DNA from: Bacteroidia bacterium
Lineage (GTDB): Bacteria > Bacteroidota > Bacteroidia > Cytophagales > Cyclobacteriaceae
Direction: 5' to 3'
Assembly (NCBI GenBank): GCA_030432655.1
Contig: JAUILA010000003.1
Location: 1-64,000 of the forward strand
Length of the DNA stretch: 64,000 nucleotides
Below the pieces are notes generated by a model. That model saw nothing but the letters and a program-made list of their open reading frames with translations, was not told the DNA's origin and searched no databases. Within the stretch, counting starts at the first letter, position 1. The number at the start of each line of letters is the position of its first letter. Both the position numbers and the translations under genes were made by a program. Below, one piece after another: positions 9,063 to 17,783 of the stretch.

Positions 9063-9740
9063 TTAATGTTCTACGTAACCTGTTTTTGATCGCTGTACCC
9101 AGATCAGGATTCCAAGTACCATGAAAGCACCGATTGAATCCACCATAAGTCCGTTCGTGGCAAAATTGTTCAACCCGACTGCTTCAAAAACCTTAAATCC
9201 AAATACAGATCCTGAACCGAACAACTCACGGAAGAATGCCACCACCAGGATAATCCAGGCATATCCAAATCCGGATCCAAGTCCGTCCAGCAGGGAATCA
9301 TACGGTTTGTTCCCCATGGCAAATGCTTCCAGGCGACCCATTACAATACAGTTGGTAATAATAAGTCCCACAAAAGCACCGAGTATTTTATACATCTCGT
9401 AGCTGTATGCCTTCAGCACTTCGCTCACCAGAGTTACCAGGGTAGCAATCACGGCCAGCTGAACGATAATCCTTACCCGGTTCGGGATAAGATTCCGCAT
9501 GAGAGAAATAATCAGGTTAGCAAACACGATTACAAAGACCACTGCTATGGACATGATCAGGGTCGGTTCCATCTGCACGGTAATTGCCAGCGCAGAACAG
9601 ATACCCAGAACCTGAACAGTAATAGGGTTGTCCTCATTCAGCGGGTCAGTGATCAGGCGCTTTCTTCGCTTGGAGAGAAATTCCTCCTTCGGCGCTTCAA
9701 TTACCTGTTGGTTTTCGTTTTCTAAAGTTTCAGTACTCAT
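9063..9740 (-). CDS. nqrD: Na+-translocating NADH-quinone reductase subunit D
   Basis: Polytopic NQR subunit homologous to NqrE. The 225-residue protein has a charged N-terminal extension of about 30 residues and then about six membrane helices. The two cysteine-bearing motifs (VLGICSALAIT near residue 48 and TNCIVMGRLEAFA near 133) provide ligands for the Fe-S site shared with NqrE. The charged N-terminal extension is longer than in many NqrD proteins. Confidence 0.94.
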   Translation of the reverse strand: MSTETLENENQQVIEAPKEEFLSKRRKRLITDPLNEDNPITVQVLGICSALAITVQMEPTLIMSIAVVFVIVFANLIISLMRNLIPNRVRIIVQLAVIATLVTLVSEVLKAYSYEMYKILGAFVGLIITNCIVMGRLEAFAMGNKPYDSLLDGLGSGFGYAWIILVVAFFRELFGSGSVFGFKVFEAVGLNNFATNGLMVDSIGAFMVLGILIWVQRSKTGYVEH

Positions 9741-9755
9741 ATTATCTGAATTATT

Positions 9756-10526
9756 TTATTGCAGGCTTGCAGTTGCTGCACTGGATCCGCCTGCAGTTTT
9801 CTTCATATAGGACTCGTAGTAGGAAAAATAATTTTCAAGCATGTCGTTAACGCCTCGTCCCGTGAGGGTTGCTCCTGACATTCCATCAACATGATGCTCA
9901 TCCAGCCCGGCATTTCCTTCCCCTTTCACCATGGTCACTGAGACAAGCTCACCTGAATCATCAAATATCTTTTTGCCTTCATAACGGCTCTGGATTTCAT
10001 CGGTAGCAATACGCGCACCCAGACCAGGAGTCTCCTGAACATGTCCGTAAGATACCCCTACAATTTCTTCAAACTGATTGTCGAGTGCGACATACCCATA
10101 AATTGCATTCCAGAGCCCTGCTCCATATACAGGAAGAATGTAGGCATCTATTTTTGTCGTATCAGATTCATTCATATACCTGAAGACAGGAAACATCCGG
10201 TTGTCCGGATCCATTTTGTAGTTTTTGGCAATATTTACATTTTCGGCAACGATTGGTTCTCCGTCTTCATCTGTTTCAATCACCTCCCCATTGATGTCAA
10301 CAACGAGCGACTTAATTCGTTCATCATAAAGATTAAGGACCTGCTCGCCTTTAAGATTCATGGATTCCAGATCCATAACTGAGGCAAGAATCGCACTTTT
10401 AGTATCAAGTTCGATTGATTTTTTCTGTGCCGGTCCCAGCGCCTGGCTGGCAAGTGATAACAAACCTCCCACGACTACGGTCATGGCAGCGGTAAATATT
10501 AATATGTAAGTATTAGACTGTCGCAC
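9756..10526 (-). CDS. nqrC: Na+-translocating NADH-quinone reductase subunit C
   Basis: Periplasm-facing NQR subunit carrying covalent FMN, anchored by one N-terminal helix (SNTYILIFTAAMTVVVGGLL). The FMN-binding domain ends with DGMSGATLTGRGV, where the second Thr position of SGAT is the flavinylation site used by ApbE. I place the start at GTG 10526 rather than the upstream TTG at 10553, because AGGAGG stands 7 bases before this GTG and the resulting protein starts directly with the membrane anchor. The start overlaps the nqrB end by 14 bases. Confidence 0.93.
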   Translation of the reverse strand: MRQSNTYILIFTAAMTVVVGGLLSLASQALGPAQKKSIELDTKSAILASVMDLESMNLKGEQVLNLYDERIKSLVVDINGEVIETDEDGEPIVAENVNIAKNYKMDPDNRMFPVFRYMNESDTTKIDAYILPVYGAGLWNAIYGYVALDNQFEEIVGVSYGHVQETPGLGARIATDEIQSRYEGKKIFDDSGELVSVTMVKGEGNAGLDEHHVDGMSGATLTGRGVNDMLENYFSYYESYMKKTAGGSSAATASLQ

Positions 10527-11724
10527 GGGATAACCTCCTTTTCTTGTTAGCAATTACAACATAATGGTCGATCAATGGAGCAAAAACGTTCATAAACAGG
10601 ATGGCCAGCATGATCCCTTCCGGGTACGCCGGGTTCAGCACCCTGATCAGGACGGTCAAGAGACCTATCATAAAACCATAGATCCATTTTCCGGTTTCCG
10701 TCTGAGAGGCTGTTACCGGATCCGTAGCCATGTATACTGCTCCGAATGCCATTCCCCCAATTACCAGGTGATACGACGGATCAAGCATCATAAATTCATT
10801 CGCACCGATCAGGTTAAACAGCAGTCCCATTCCATAGGCACCTGCAAAAACGCTGACGATGATCTTCCAGCTTCCCACGCCGGTTACAATAAGAACGAAT
10901 GCTCCTATCAGGCACATCAGTACCGAAGTTGCCCCAATTGATCCGGGGTAAAATCCAAGGAACAGATTCTCAAAGCCGTACATTCCTCCGGAAGCTCCCC
11001 CTCCGTAACTGAATGCATTTAATGTCTGCTGTACGTTTTCACCGTTGATCAATGATTCTCCGGCAATTGATAGTGGGGTTGCCCCGGAAAATCCGGCCAC
11101 AGCCTGGTTTCCTTCACCTATGTAGGTCCATACATCTCCGGATATCTGCCCCGGATAGGCAAAATACAGAAACGCCCTGGCTGTCAGCGCGACATTCAGG
11201 ATATTCATTCCTGTACCTCCAAAAGCTTCTTTGGCAATGATTACCGCAAATACAGTAGCCAGCGCCACCTGCCACAACGGAATATCCGGAGGCATCACCA
11301 ACGGAATAAGCATTCCTGTTACCAGGAAGCCTTCGTTAACCGGGTGACGGCGAATTGTAGCAAACGTAAATTCCGTTCCCAGTCCGAATATATAGGAAAC
11401 CGCAACAATGGGAATTACCTGAACGACACCTACCCAGATTATGGATCCAAGGGAGGCATCAGGCTGCCCGATGGCAATAAAGTGCTGCAATCCTACATTA
11501 TAAATACCGAAAAGCAGACATGGAAGCAGGGCGATGATGACCGTCATCATCATACGTTTCATATCAATCGCATCCCGGATCTGCACACCTTTCGACTTTG
11601 TGGTGGAATTCGGAGCGAACAACAACGTGTCGTGCGCTTCATAGACATAGTAAAATTTCTCCCATTTACCTCCTTTTTCGAAGTTGGGTTTAACCTTATC
11701 TAATGCGTCTCTTAAAAATTTCAT
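10513..11724 (-). CDS. nqrB: Na+-translocating NADH-quinone reductase subunit B
   Basis: Largest membrane subunit of NQR; it binds riboflavin and a covalently attached FMN and forms the sodium path. The 403-residue protein has about ten membrane segments. The flavinylation motif SGATPLSIA is present in the middle. MKFLRDALDKVKPNFEKGGKWEKFY at the N-terminus is typical. It begins 17 bases after nqrA. Its last codons (KKRR) hold the Shine-Dalgarno sequence of nqrC. Confidence 0.95.
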   Translation of the reverse strand: MKFLRDALDKVKPNFEKGGKWEKFYYVYEAHDTLLFAPNSTTKSKGVQIRDAIDMKRMMMTVIIALLPCLLFGIYNVGLQHFIAIGQPDASLGSIIWVGVVQVIPIVAVSYIFGLGTEFTFATIRRHPVNEGFLVTGMLIPLVMPPDIPLWQVALATVFAVIIAKEAFGGTGMNILNVALTARAFLYFAYPGQISGDVWTYIGEGNQAVAGFSGATPLSIAGESLINGENVQQTLNAFSYGGGASGGMYGFENLFLGFYPGSIGATSVLMCLIGAFVLIVTGVGSWKIIVSVFAGAYGMGLLFNLIGANEFMMLDPSYHLVIGGMAFGAVYMATDPVTASQTETGKWIYGFMIGLLTVLIRVLNPAYPEGIMLAILFMNVFAPLIDHYVVIANKKRRLSRATV

Positions 11725-11741
11725 ATCAGGGAAATAGTTTT

Positions 11742-13103
11742 CTAACTGTATTTGATCAAATCAAGTCCGTCACGAACAATTGCCTGGATATCATGTTTGG
11801 ATACGTCCACGAATTCACAAAGTGCGAGGTCTTCCTCAATCACTTCATAAATACCAAGCGCTTCCATATCATCATAGTCCTCGGCCATAATCGCTTTCAG
11901 CAGGTAAGTTGGGAGAATGTCCATCGGAAGCACTTTTTCGAAGACTCCGGTCTGGACAAATGCCCTTGGCTCGCCTTTGGTATTGGTATCCACCACAAAC
12001 TCTTTATTGGGATTGAGGAAAGACAACAGTCCGAAAGCACGCTGAAAACTTAACTTGTTGGTTGTTGGAAGGATCCAGCCGAACAGTTCATAATGATCGC
12101 CTTCCGGAATGACGGTTACGAGGTCATCAAAATATCCGATATGGCCATCAGCATCGATTCTGGATCCTGTTAAAACGTTACCCGCAATGTAACGCACATG
12201 GTCGGATGATATGTTCCCGTCTACCATGTTTTTAATGCTGGCACCCGTGTAAGTCTTGTAGTATTGCGGATTCTTTACTTCCGATCCGGCGATTGCCACC
12301 ACCTTGCTGGAATCATATTTACCGTTCAGGAAAAACTTACCGATTTGCAGCACACCGAACGGATTGACAGTCCATACGACATCTCCCTTGCTGATGGGGT
12401 CTACATGGTGGATCTGCACACCAACATTACCTGCCGGATGCGGCCCGGAAAATTTAGTGACTTCAACACCTTTGCAATTCGTAAAGATGGAAGGCACATC
12501 ATCGTCGGCCGGTAATCCAAGGTTTACACTTCCCGGTGTCAGTTTCTTAAGTACCTCAATACCCGCGGCAAAATATTTATTATCCTCTCCTTTAAACAGC
12601 ATGTTAGGATCAGCGGCGAGAGGATGGGTATCAAACCCCGAAATAAAAATTGATTTGGGGGTCTCCTCAGGATCAGCAATAGCTCCGAACGGACGCTGAA
12701 CCAGATTAACCCAGGTACCTCCCTTGAGCAGATTATCCAGCACCTCCTCACGGGTCATGGTATCAATATTCTCCTGTGGCGTGAATTGTTCGAATTCAAT
12801 TTCCTTGTCGGCAAGGATGACTATTTCCAGCAATTTTCGCTTCTCGCCACGTTTAATATCCACGATCTCACCGCTTACCGGTGCGACGTGCTTTACTTTC
12901 GGATTTTTCTTGTCAAAAAGGATCGGGGTCCCTGCTTTAACATTATCCCCTACCTCTACCATAACTTTTGGCCGGAGAATTCCTTGAAAACTATCCGGTT
13001 TGTAGGCAAAAGTCTCAGGCTGGGCCGAATCGGCGATCTTTTTTTCAGCCTTTCCGGCAAGGTTAATATCAAACCCTTTTTTTAGCTTGATTACTTTAGA
13101 CAT
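11742..13103 (-). CDS. nqrA: Na+-translocating NADH-quinone reductase subunit A
   Basis: Peripheral cytoplasmic subunit of NQR, implicated in quinone binding. The 453-residue product begins MSKVIKLKKGFDINLAGKAEK and has the biotinyl-lipoyl-like N-terminal domain (PKVMVEVGDNVKAGTPI), the GGTWVNLVQRPFG motif near residue 150 and the ISGFDTHPLAADP segment, all characteristic of NqrA. First gene of the operon, with a promoter element about 40 bases upstream. Confidence 0.96.
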   Translation of the reverse strand: MSKVIKLKKGFDINLAGKAEKKIADSAQPETFAYKPDSFQGILRPKVMVEVGDNVKAGTPILFDKKNPKVKHVAPVSGEIVDIKRGEKRKLLEIVILADKEIEFEQFTPQENIDTMTREEVLDNLLKGGTWVNLVQRPFGAIADPEETPKSIFISGFDTHPLAADPNMLFKGEDNKYFAAGIEVLKKLTPGSVNLGLPADDDVPSIFTNCKGVEVTKFSGPHPAGNVGVQIHHVDPISKGDVVWTVNPFGVLQIGKFFLNGKYDSSKVVAIAGSEVKNPQYYKTYTGASIKNMVDGNISSDHVRYIAGNVLTGSRIDADGHIGYFDDLVTVIPEGDHYELFGWILPTTNKLSFQRAFGLLSFLNPNKEFVVDTNTKGEPRAFVQTGVFEKVLPMDILPTYLLKAIMAEDYDDMEALGIYEVIEEDLALCEFVDVSKHDIQAIVRDGLDLIKYS

Positions 13104-13144
13104 GCGTTCGAAATAAGATTCTGGTCTAATGATTAAAATCGTGG

Positions 13145-13152
13145 CAAAATTA
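13145..13152 (-). promoter_or_regulatory. -7 promoter element for the nqr operon
   Basis: Minus-strand TAATTTTG matches TAnnTTTG and lies about 40 bases before the nqrA ATG. The upstream region is very AT-rich; a TTTT about 18 bases further up could serve as the -33 element. Confidence 0.5.
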
Positions 13153-13211
13153 ACAATTTTTCACACAATTAAAATCGTATATCCGTATTTAAAATATGTG
13201 TTAAATCTGTT

Positions 13212-13904
13212 TTAAACTAGTTTTTTTGAATCGTCCAGTATCCGCTCCAGCGCCATCCCTACTACGATATCCGCCTGTTCCTCCAGGGTAAGATTTGTTG
13301 TATCAAGGATAAGTGCATCTTCAGCCTGTGTCAGAGGGCTTTCAGCACGGGTACTGTCAATGTGATCACGTTTCTCCAGGTTTTCAACAATTTCATCCAG
13401 GTTCAGCATCTGTTGCTTATTCAGTAATTCGAGCTGCCTCCGGTAGGCCCTGACCGACATTTCGGCCATCATAAAAACCTTGAGTTCCGCATCAGGAAAA
13501 ACAACTGTTCCGATATCCCTTCCATCCATGACAACCCCTTTGTGTTTTCCCATTTTCTGCTGCTGGCCGACCATCTGCCTTCTTACTGCAGCTAGGGCAC
13601 TTACTTCACTGACATTTTGAGAAACATACATTTTTCTAATCTCATCCTCCACATTCATTCCATTCAGATAAGTATGCAGGCCGTCATCATGTCGTTTAAA
13701 TTCAATTGAAATTCCCTCCAGGGCCTTTTCAACTTCACGTTCGTTGGAAAGTGTGACGTGATGTTCATGAAAATAGAGTGTCACTGCCCGGTACATGGCA
13801 CCTGAATCAATGTAGATATAGCCCAGCGCTTCAGCAACCATTTTTGCCGTACTGCTCTTTCCGCAGGCTGAATATCCATCGATAGCGATAATGATTTTGC
13901 GCAT
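13212..13904 (-). CDS. cmk: Cytidylate kinase
   Basis: Phosphorylates CMP and dCMP with ATP in pyrimidine nucleotide synthesis. The P-loop GYSACGKSS is at residues 10-18 of the ATG-started product (230 aa). It is followed by YIDSGAMYRAVT and MDGRDIGTVVFPDAELKVFMMA, the diagnostic NMP-binding segments, and the lid RDHIDSTRAESPL. I choose the ATG at 13904 over the TTG two codons upstream. The ATG overlaps the stop of the small lipoprotein gene (TGATG), implying coupled translation. Confidence 0.95.
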   Translation of the reverse strand: MRKIIIAIDGYSACGKSSTAKMVAEALGYIYIDSGAMYRAVTLYFHEHHVTLSNEREVEKALEGISIEFKRHDDGLHTYLNGMNVEDEIRKMYVSQNVSEVSALAAVRRQMVGQQQKMGKHKGVVMDGRDIGTVVFPDAELKVFMMAEMSVRAYRRQLELLNKQQMLNLDEIVENLEKRDHIDSTRAESPLTQAEDALILDTTNLTLEEQADIVVGMALERILDDSKKLV

Positions 13905-14032
13905 CAGCAATCCTTTGTCGGACAGGGAATTGGTTTACCTTGCTTAAGCTTGCCATTTCGTTGCTGGGATGATGCACATCCCGTGAGCATTCCAGCCAGT
14001 AAACACACAATTATAAAGTAATTCAGTCTCAT
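13904..14032 (-). CDS. Small lipoprotein (42 aa), unknown function
   Basis: A short frame on the minus strand from ATG 14032 to the TGA overlapping the cmk start. The product has a basic start, a hydrophobic signal segment, the lipobox LTGC with the lipidated Cys at residue 19, and a mature part of only about 24 residues ending IPCPTKDC with two further cysteines. It starts 5 bases after the stop of the upstream hypothetical gene and shares bases with cmk, so it sits inside a tight operon. The clean lipobox, coupled spacing and short Cys-containing tail argue that it is real; the function is unknown. Confidence 0.7.
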   Translation of the reverse strand: MRLNYFIIVCLLAGMLTGCASSQQRNGKLKQGKPIPCPTKDC

Positions 14033-14037
14033 ATTTT

Positions 14038-14733
14038 CTACATCTCGTTCTCCTCATTCTTCCTGTAATTCATCTGAAAGCCAATTTTGCTGCCCATCCC
14101 CATGTTGGCCGAACGCTCCATTTTCTGGTCGAGCGTGATCTGGCGAATACTGGGGAATGGCGGTGTTATAAGGTCATTATCCATGGCCTGCGCAATGGCA
14201 AGCTGGAGAAATATATTTGCATCGGTTGGGGTAATCGGGGCAGCTGAAACTTTTTCAAACATGAAGTTCAATTGTCCGTCGCCCTCCACCAGGAAATGAT
14301 TCTCATAATTGACAAACAGCCTGGCGATCAGGTATCCCGGATCCTTCACCCGGTTGTACTTGAAACTGTCTGCCATAAAATTATATACATTGATCTGGCC
14401 AAGATACTTTCGCATCGGGTTTTCCTTAACATATTCGGTTGCATTGAACCCGTGACTCTCCGGCTGTACGACAATGTTGCTGTGCAAAAGAAACACCAGC
14501 ATATCACCGGCTATTTTCACGTGAAATTCATTATCCGACTCATGATAGAGATCAAGTGTGACGTCCTTGTCTGTCGACCTCGCATGATCCTGAATATTCC
14601 TAATGAGTTCTGAAGCAACTGATTTGAGCAGTACAAACACTTCCTGTAAATTCCGGTAGGTCTGTTGTTTAACTGAACACTTGGTATTGATCAGATCAGT
14701 GATATGTTCAAGCGGATTTTGCGATTCAGGCAT
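14038..14733 (-). CDS. Conserved hypothetical protein (231 aa)
   Basis: I do not recognise a named family. The product is soluble, without signal peptide or membrane segment, and has mixed alpha-beta composition. The middle part reads like a surface-exposed enzyme or ligand domain (HVKIAGDMLVFLLHSNIVV, KYLGQINVYNFMADSFKY, DPGYLIARLFVNYENHFLVEGDGQLNF). The C-terminus is rich in Met and Gly (MERSANMGMGSKIGFQMNYRKN). It heads an operon with the 42-aa lipoprotein and cmk. Divergent from the coiled-coil gene at 14801. Confidence 0.75.
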   Translation of the reverse strand: MPESQNPLEHITDLINTKCSVKQQTYRNLQEVFVLLKSVASELIRNIQDHARSTDKDVTLDLYHESDNEFHVKIAGDMLVFLLHSNIVVQPESHGFNATEYVKENPMRKYLGQINVYNFMADSFKYNRVKDPGYLIARLFVNYENHFLVEGDGQLNFMFEKVSAAPITPTDANIFLQLAIAQAMDNDLITPPFPSIRQITLDQKMERSANMGMGSKIGFQMNYRKNEENEM

Positions 14734-14800
14734 TGCTCAGGTATTTATCAACCTGCATCAGTTTTTTTACGTAAATACAGGTACAATTAACCAAACTTAA

Positions 14801-15100
14801 ATGACCATGAGCACAAATCCACAGGGAAGCGCAGAAAAAATGCTTCAGGATCTCGGCAAGCGGGTAGACGAGTTAATAAAAGACCTGCACGAAGCAAAAG
14901 ACAAGGCAAAGGTGGAATACGCTGATCAGATTGATGACCTGAAAAAAGGGCGTGATAAGATCCAGAGCGAAATAGATGAATTCCGCGAAAGGCACAAGGA
15001 GCGGTTCGATGAGATCGAAACCAGGCTCGATGCTGCAGGAAAAGAACTTAAGAAAGCCTTTGATGCGGCATTTGCGAAAAAAAAGGAAAACACAGAATAA
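14801..15100 (+). CDS. Small coiled-coil protein, unknown function
   Basis: A 99-residue, highly charged protein predicted to be one long amphipathic helix or coiled coil from about residue 10 to 95 (KMLQDLGKRVDELIKDL through RLDAAGKELKKAFDAA). There is no signal peptide, Cys or membrane segment. Composition resembles small cytoplasmic stress or apolipoprotein-like helical proteins, but no function can be assigned. It has its own start 67 bases from the divergent gene and ends just before a bidirectional terminator. The ATG two codons downstream (14807) is an alternative start. Confidence 0.75.
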   Translation: MTMSTNPQGSAEKMLQDLGKRVDELIKDLHEAKDKAKVEYADQIDDLKKGRDKIQSEIDEFRERHKERFDEIETRLDAAGKELKKAFDAAFAKKKENTE

Positions 15101-15119
15101 TACCTTAGAGAAATAAAAA

Positions 15120-15146
15120 AACCCCGGGATTGCCGGGGTTCTTTTT
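15120..15146. terminator. Bidirectional terminator between coiled-coil gene and tsf
   Basis: AACCCCGG / CCGGGGTT stem (15120-15127 and 15133-15140) with a 5-base loop, flanked by an A tract on one side and a T tract on the other. It can end transcription of both convergent genes. Confidence 0.85.
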
Positions 15147-15161
15147 TCGTGTTCGATCTGC

Positions 15162-15992
15162 TTATCCGATCGATACCCTTTTGAATTCTGTGACAGTCAG
15201 TCCTTTTGTAATTCCATTCAGGTAAGCTGCAACAGTCTGTGAATTATCCTTCACGAATGGCTGGTGCAACAGTGTATTATCCTTGAAGAATTTTTTAAGT
15301 TTTCCTTCAGCGATCTTCTCAATAATTTGTTCAGGTTTCCCTTCCGCACGCGCCTGTTCTTTACCGATCTCCAGTTCTTTCTGAACTGTGGCATCATCAA
15401 CGCCATTTTCATCAACCGCTACAGGGTTCATGGCAGCCACCTGCATTCCGACATCTTTACCAGCTTCCTGGACATCTGATCCATTGGTGCCATTCAGCGC
15501 CACAAGAACACCCAGCTTACTTCCTGCGTGAATGTAAGGAACCACCGCCTCTCCGGATACCCTTACATATTCACTCACTTCGATCTTCTCACCAATCTTT
15601 CCAACCAGTTCAGTGATTTTTTCCTGAACGGTCAGGTCACCGATCTTAAGACTATTAAGTGCCTCGGTGTTTTCCGGCTTATTTTCAAATGCTGCCGCGA
15701 CAATATCATTTCCCAGTTTCTGGAATTCTTCGTTTTTCGCAACAAAGTCAGTTTCGCAATTCAGGGCAATCATTACCCCTTCTGAATTATCGTCACTGGT
15801 ACGCACAAATACCGCACCTTCGGTGGTTTCACGATCAGCACGCGAAGCCGAAACTTTCTGTCCTTTTTTACGGAGGATCTCAATGGCTTTGTCAAAGTCA
15901 CCATCTGCCTCAGTCAGTGCTTTTTTACAATCCATCATACCAGCTCCGGTCATCTGCCTAAGCTTATTTACATCTTTTGCTGTAATAGCCAT
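15162..15992 (-). CDS. tsf: Translation elongation factor Ts
   Basis: Guanine nucleotide exchange factor for EF-Tu. The N-terminal UBA domain has the hallmark AKDVNKLRQMTGAGMMDCKKALTEA, followed by ALNCETDFVAKNEEF in the core that contacts EF-Tu. The 276-residue length is normal. It is separated from the upstream rpsB by 117 bases containing an intrinsic terminator-like hairpin, so its expression relative to rpsB may be tuned there. Confidence 0.97.
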   Translation of the reverse strand: MAITAKDVNKLRQMTGAGMMDCKKALTEADGDFDKAIEILRKKGQKVSASRADRETTEGAVFVRTSDDNSEGVMIALNCETDFVAKNEEFQKLGNDIVAAAFENKPENTEALNSLKIGDLTVQEKITELVGKIGEKIEVSEYVRVSGEAVVPYIHAGSKLGVLVALNGTNGSDVQEAGKDVGMQVAAMNPVAVDENGVDDATVQKELEIGKEQARAEGKPEQIIEKIAEGKLKKFFKDNTLLHQPFVKDNSQTVAAYLNGITKGLTVTEFKRVSIG

Positions 15993-16038
15993 AGTTATTC
16001 TAATTATAAGTTGTTTATCTTCTAATCCGATTCGTGGT

Positions 16039-16075
16039 AAAAAAAATTGAACACCGTAACCCCGATGTTCAATTT
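16039..16075 (-). terminator. Terminator or attenuator between rpsB and tsf
   Basis: A perfect 10-bp stem (AAATTGAACA at 16044-16053 with TGTTCAATTT at 16066-16075) followed on the minus strand by a run of T. It would stop or attenuate rpsB transcripts before tsf. Confidence 0.7.
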
Positions 16076-16109
16076 CTATCTATTATAATACGTAGTAACG
16101 TAAAATGAA

Positions 16110-16877
16110 CTATTCGACGGTTTCTTTCTCGTCAGCTTTCTTTTTAGCCTCTTCTTCTTTCTTTAATGCTGCCTCTTCCTTGTCTTTCTTACGCTCCATC
16201 AGTGCCTCTTCCACCTGCTTACCGATATAATTCGTAATCAGGGAAATTGACTTGAATGCATCATCGTTTGAAGGGATCGGGAAATCAACACCCGTGGGAT
16301 CGGAGTTGGTATCCACCATACCGAATACCGGGATATTCAATTTCTGCGCTTCTTTTACCGCAATGTGCTCACGCTTCACGTCAATCACAAAGAGAGCCGC
16401 CGGAAGACGGTTCAGGTCTGAAATTCCACCCAGTACACGCTCAAGTTTTTCCTTCTCGCGGGAGATAGTCAATCGCTCACGCTTAGCAAGGTTCTGATAG
16501 GACTCATCCTTCATCAGCTTATCAATAGAGCTCATTTTCTTGAGTGATTTCCTTATCGTAGCAAAATTGGTAAGCATTCCACCCAACCAGCGCTCAGTCA
16601 CATAAGGCATGTTCAGTCTCCTGGCTTCTTCCGAAACCACATCCTGTGCCTGCTTCTTTGTAGCCACGAACAATACTTTCCTTCCTGATCTTACGATATT
16701 CTTGAGCGCATAGGATGCTTTATCGAGGCACTCAAGGGTCTTATTAAGATCGATAATGTGGATCCCGTTCTTTTCCATGAAGATGTACTTTGCCATCTTG
16801 GGATCCCACTTTCTCGTCAAGTGTCCGAAATGAACACCAGCATCCAGTAAGTCCTTATTTGTTAATTTATCTGCCAT
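16110..16877 (-). CDS. rpsB: 30S ribosomal protein S2
   Basis: Component of the small ribosomal subunit. LLDAGVHFGHLTRKWDPKMAKYIF near the N-terminus and the LFVIDVKREHIAVKEAQKLNIP and PIPSNDDA segments are diagnostic. At 255 aa it has a charged Lys/Glu tail of about 30 residues (KKDKEEAALKKEEEAKK). It follows rpsI by 31 bases in the rplM-rpsI-rpsB unit. Confidence 0.98.
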   Translation of the reverse strand: MADKLTNKDLLDAGVHFGHLTRKWDPKMAKYIFMEKNGIHIIDLNKTLECLDKASYALKNIVRSGRKVLFVATKKQAQDVVSEEARRLNMPYVTERWLGGMLTNFATIRKSLKKMSSIDKLMKDESYQNLAKRERLTISREKEKLERVLGGISDLNRLPAALFVIDVKREHIAVKEAQKLNIPVFGMVDTNSDPTGVDFPIPSNDDAFKSISLITNYIGKQVEEALMERKKDKEEAALKKEEEAKKKADEKETVE

Positions 16878-16908
16878 TATTAATTATTTTCTGTACTAAT
16901 TACAGTGA

Positions 16909-17295
16909 TTAACGTTTCGAGAACTGGAATCTTCTGCGCGCTTTTCTGCGGCCGTATTTTTTCCGTTCCACCATACGCGGATCCCTGGTCAGGAAACCTT
17001 CTTTCTTCAGCGGGGGACGATGCTCAGCATTGATTTCCACAAGTGCCCGCGAAATTGCCAAACGTACAGCTTCCGCCTGCCCTTTCGGACCACCGCCATC
17101 AACGTTCACCGCGATGTCATACGTATCAACTTCATTGACCGTATTCAAAGGCTGACTTACGATTGTCTGAAGGATCTCAGAAGGGAAGTACTCTTCAATA
17201 GATCGATCATTAACCGTAATTTCGCCCTTACCGGCCTGCAGGTAGATCCTTGCTACCGACGTCTTTCTTCTTCCGATTGAACTGATTACTTCCAT
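16909..17295 (-). CDS. rpsI: 30S ribosomal protein S9
   Basis: Small-subunit protein whose basic C-terminal tail reaches the P-site tRNA. The 128-residue product starts SSIGRRKTSVARIYL and ends with RRKARRRFQFSKR, ending in the conserved SKR. Spacing from rplM is 3 bases, the usual L13-S9 pair. Confidence 0.98.
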   Translation of the reverse strand: MEVISSIGRRKTSVARIYLQAGKGEITVNDRSIEEYFPSEILQTIVSQPLNTVNEVDTYDIAVNVDGGGPKGQAEAVRLAISRALVEINAEHRPPLKKEGFLTRDPRMVERKKYGRRKARRRFQFSKR

Positions 17296-17298
17296 TAA

Positions 17299-17745
17299 TT
17301 ATAAATTGATTTCTTTAGGCTGCTGCGCTTCGTGCGGATGCTCAGCTCCCTCATAAACATATAGATTCTTAAATAACGCGCGGCCAAGGCGACTCTTAGG
17401 CAACATGCCCCGTACAGCCCGCTCCACCAATATAGTTGAAGACTTCTTACGCTTCACCTCCAACGGAGTTTCCGTACGCTGTCCGCCCGGATATCCGGTA
17501 TGCGAAACATATTGCTTGTCTGTCCATTTTTTACCAGTCATACGCACCTTGTCTGCATTGATTACGATGACGTTGTCACCACAATCCACATGCGGTGTGT
17601 AGCCCGGCTTGTGCTTGCCGCGAATGATCATGGCAATGTCACTGGCAAGACGACCCAGAACTTTGGCTTCGGCATCAACAATTACCCATTCCTTCTGCAC
17701 GGTGCCTTTGTTCTCAGAAATTGTTTTATAACTTAAAGTATCCAC
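17299..17745 (-). CDS. rplM: 50S ribosomal protein L13
   Basis: Early-assembling large-subunit protein. WVIVDAEAKVLGRLASDIA, HVDCGDNVIVINADKVRMTGKKW and the VRGMLPKSRLGRALFKNLYVY segments are diagnostic. The 148-residue length is normal. It is the first gene of the rplM-rpsI-rpsB operon, with a good Bacteroidota-type promoter about 55 bases upstream. Confidence 0.98.
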   Translation of the reverse strand: MDTLSYKTISENKGTVQKEWVIVDAEAKVLGRLASDIAMIIRGKHKPGYTPHVDCGDNVIVINADKVRMTGKKWTDKQYVSHTGYPGGQRTETPLEVKRKKSSTILVERAVRGMLPKSRLGRALFKNLYVYEGAEHPHEAQQPKEINL

Positions 17746-17783
17746 GCCTTATACGCTTTATTTTTTGACAATATTCTTAACTT

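Noticed and set aside
9756-10553. Longer nqrC from TTG 10553
   Set aside because: GTG 10526 has AGGAGG at 7-base spacing and gives the usual N-terminal anchor.
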